From contig JAJZMD010000157.1 of assembly GCA_021803085.1 (NCBI GenBank), positions 1 to 44,570 on the forward strand: a DNA stretch of 44,570 bases, in the 5' to 3' direction. Source of the DNA: Actinomycetes bacterium. GTDB taxonomy: Bacteria > Actinomycetota > Acidimicrobiia > Acidimicrobiales > RAAP-2. A program made the position numbers and the translations under genes. Below are positions 43,321 through 44,570 of the stretch, one piece after another. Under the pieces are notes generated by a model. It saw only the letters and a list, made by a program, of their open reading frames with translations. It did not search any database and was not told where the DNA came from. Position 1 is the first letter of the stretch. Each line of letters starts with the position of its first letter.

Positions 43321-43356
43321 CCCGCCGGTACGCCCCTGGCACCCCCATCCGGCGGG
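43321..43356 (+). terminator. Inverted repeat after the MFS gene
   Basis: CCCGCCGG (43321-43328) and CCGGCGGG (43349-43356) are perfect 8-bp arms with a 20-nt loop, starting 5 nt after the MFS stop. The loop is long and there is no T-tract, so termination is tentative. Confidence 0.35.
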
Positions 43357-43518
43357 GCCGCTCAGAGAGCTGCGGCCGGCGGCTGCAGGGCTCGTTGCAC
43401 GGCGAGGTCTTCGTCGATCTCCTTGCGGCAGCCCGCGACGGCGTCTACGGTCCTGCTCGGGGCGCACGCTCCCGTGGGACCGGCCTCCGACGGACCTGCT
43501 GGATCGTCTTCGGGGGCG

Positions 43519-43564
43519 CAGCGTGGCGGGAGACCGAGAGAGCACAGCGTGGCGGGAGGCCGAG
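43519..43564 (+). repeat. 20-bp direct repeat upstream of the secreted protein gene
   Basis: cagcgtggcgggagaccgag at 43519-43538 is repeated at 43545-43564 with one mismatch (a to g). The starts are 26 bp apart. Function is unknown. Confidence 0.85.
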
Positions 43565-43617
43565 GAACGGCACCCGGTCACTGGCAGAGACAACCCGGTA
43601 GCAGAGAAAGGGCAGGG

Positions 43618-44570
43618 ATGAGACTCACCTTTGGCCGGCTCGTCGTCGGCATGAGCGCCGTTTCCGTGGGACTCCTGGGGTTCCCGATGGCGACGGCCAC
43701 CGCGGGAGCGACAGCGTCGCCTTCCGTGCATACCTTCACCTTGACACCGTCGGGGGTATCCACCACGTTCGTCGCGAAGACGACGTGGGCGAACACAGCC
43801 CCCGCCGGCTCGGCGGCGACGTTCACCACAAGTGGCCCGCACACACTCACAGCGGCCGGTGCGTTCGCGAGCAGGGCGCGCACGCCGGACGCCGGGACGG
43901 ACAGCCGGGCGACGACAACCCTCGCGCAGGCTCCCGGCAACGACCCTCGGGGCGTGCTCGGCGAGCGCCATGGGCCCACGGGTCACCTCGTCACGGTCCC
44001 CGGCACAACGGTGGGCGGGCCGACCGCGGGCTTGGCGTCGGCGGGCGGCATCAACGCCTACGACCAGGGCGCGCTGCACCCGACGTACACCGGCACGACG
44101 CCCAATCCCCTTCCGGGGGTCGACGTGGAGCCGCCCGACCAGGGCCTGTGCGCGGGCAACGGGATGGTCATGGAGGTCAACAACGAGGTCGCCCAGGTGT
44201 TCACGTCGTCGAGCCTCACGCCGCTCGGCGGGACGAAGGGCATGGCGCTCGAGAAGCTCTTCGGCACCCCCGAGATCTTCGGCGGGACAGGGGGCGGGAC
44301 GCTGAACGTCCAGGGCGACCCCCGCTGCTACTACACAAAGACATCCGGGCGGTGGTTCGCGAGCCAGCTCTGGCTGACAGAGATCGACGGCTCAGCCACC
44401 TTCGGGTGGGGGGGTGCGTTCGTCGCGGTCAGCACGAGCACAACGCCGCTTGGCACATGGAACGTCTGGTTCATCCCGGACCAGTTCAACGCCCAGGGCG
44501 TGGACCACTGCAACAACGGGACATTTACAACACTGCTCCAGGGCGGCTCGGCAGACCCCTGCTTCGGTGA
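43618..44570 (+). CDS. Large secreted protein, N-terminal part (runs off the window)
   Basis: The frame is open from ATG 43618 to the window end (317 codons). A Shine-Dalgarno-like AAAGGGCAGGG precedes it. The first 33 residues are a Sec signal peptide: basic MRLTFGR, a hydrophobic core, then ATATAGATA. A Thr/Ser/Ala-rich segment of about 100 residues follows, then a globular part with VDVEPPDQGLCAGNGMVMEVNNEVAQVF and NVQGDPRCYYTKTSGRWFASQLW. That pattern is seen in secreted actinobacterial proteins with propeller-like folds, whose function I do not know. Cysteines are paired in spacing. ACA threonine codons are much more frequent than in neighbouring genes, which may reflect recent transfer or simply a Thr-rich protein. 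Confidence 0.75.
   Translation, partial: MRLTFGRLVVGMSAVSVGLLGFPMATATAGATASPSVHTFTLTPSGVSTTFVAKTTWANTAPAGSAATFTTSGPHTLTAAGAFASRARTPDAGTDSRATTTLAQAPGNDPRGVLGERHGPTGHLVTVPGTTVGGPTAGLASAGGINAYDQGALHPTYTGTTPNPLPGVDVEPPDQGLCAGNGMVMEVNNEVAQVFTSSSLTPLGGTKGMALEKLFGTPEIFGGTGGGTLNVQGDPRCYYTKTSGRWFASQLWLTEIDGSATFGWGGAFVAVSTSTTPLGTWNVWFIPDQFNAQGVDHCNNGTFTTLLQGGSADPCFG

Larger units (their letters stand above)
43316..43617. other. Gene-free region before the secreted protein gene
   Basis: No gene is seen in these 302 bp. They hold the hairpin at 43321-43356, a 20-bp direct repeat at 43519-43564 and the Shine-Dalgarno region AAAGGGCAGGG before the next ATG. Confidence 0.6.

Overview
The window is very GC-rich bacterial DNA and most likely comes from an actinobacterium. 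The best evidence is the order hom-thrC-rho-rpmE-prfA-prmC-tsaC-glyA-wecA-atpZ/I-atpBEFHAGDC, which matches the conserved block of mycobacteria and streptomycetes. Frequent GTG starts, GTGA/ATGA overlaps between genes, a Rho with an Arg-rich insert and leaderless-looking promoters agree with this. A deep-branching group such as Acidimicrobiia is my guess; the sequence alone does not settle it.

Left part (1-16.2 kb, accessory): the last 19 codons of an unknown gene; a membrane-anchored PQQ/NHL-type propeller protein divergent from a secreted Kelch protein; an in-frame fusion of a MurE-like Mur ligase to a GT2 glycosyltransferase; a gene-free stretch with a 16-bp tandem repeat; an FkbM methyltransferase, a polytopic GT-C-like membrane protein and an intradiol dioxygenase; a threonine dehydratase on the other strand; an alpha/beta hydrolase; an RsbW-like anti-sigma kinase behind a SigB/SigF-type promoter; and four oxidoreductases in a row (SDR, CmcJ/NvfI family, Zn-alcohol dehydrogenase, SDR).

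Centre (16.2-27.4 kb, core): a PadR regulator divergent from hom-thrC, with no thrB following; then rho, rpmE, prfA, prmC, tsaC, glyA and a WecA/TagO-type phosphoglycosyl transferase.

ATP synthase operon (27.5-36.0 kb): atpZ, atpI, atpB, atpE, atpF, atpH, atpA, atpG, atpD, atpC. Several subunits carry additions. Subunit a ends in four 10-residue repeats cut off by a stop inside the fourth. Subunit delta has a duplicated N-terminal domain and a repeat tail. Gamma has an insert of about 90 residues. Epsilon has an Ala/Glu-rich C-terminus.

Right part (36.0-44.6 kb): a VapBC-like toxin-antitoxin pair with a palindromic operator, a two-domain dCTP deaminase, a YbhB/PEBP protein, an ABC-2 exporter (ATPase and two permeases), a 14-TM DHA2-type MFS exporter, and the start of a large secreted protein that runs off the window.

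Two themes recur. First, TANNNT boxes lie 6-7 nt before start codons (Kelch, hom, ABC ATPase, dCTP deaminase and two mini-ORFs), the layout of leaderless transcripts. Second, very short ORFs overlap the next start by a few bases (before the hydrolase, glyA and possibly others), suggesting translational coupling from leader peptides.
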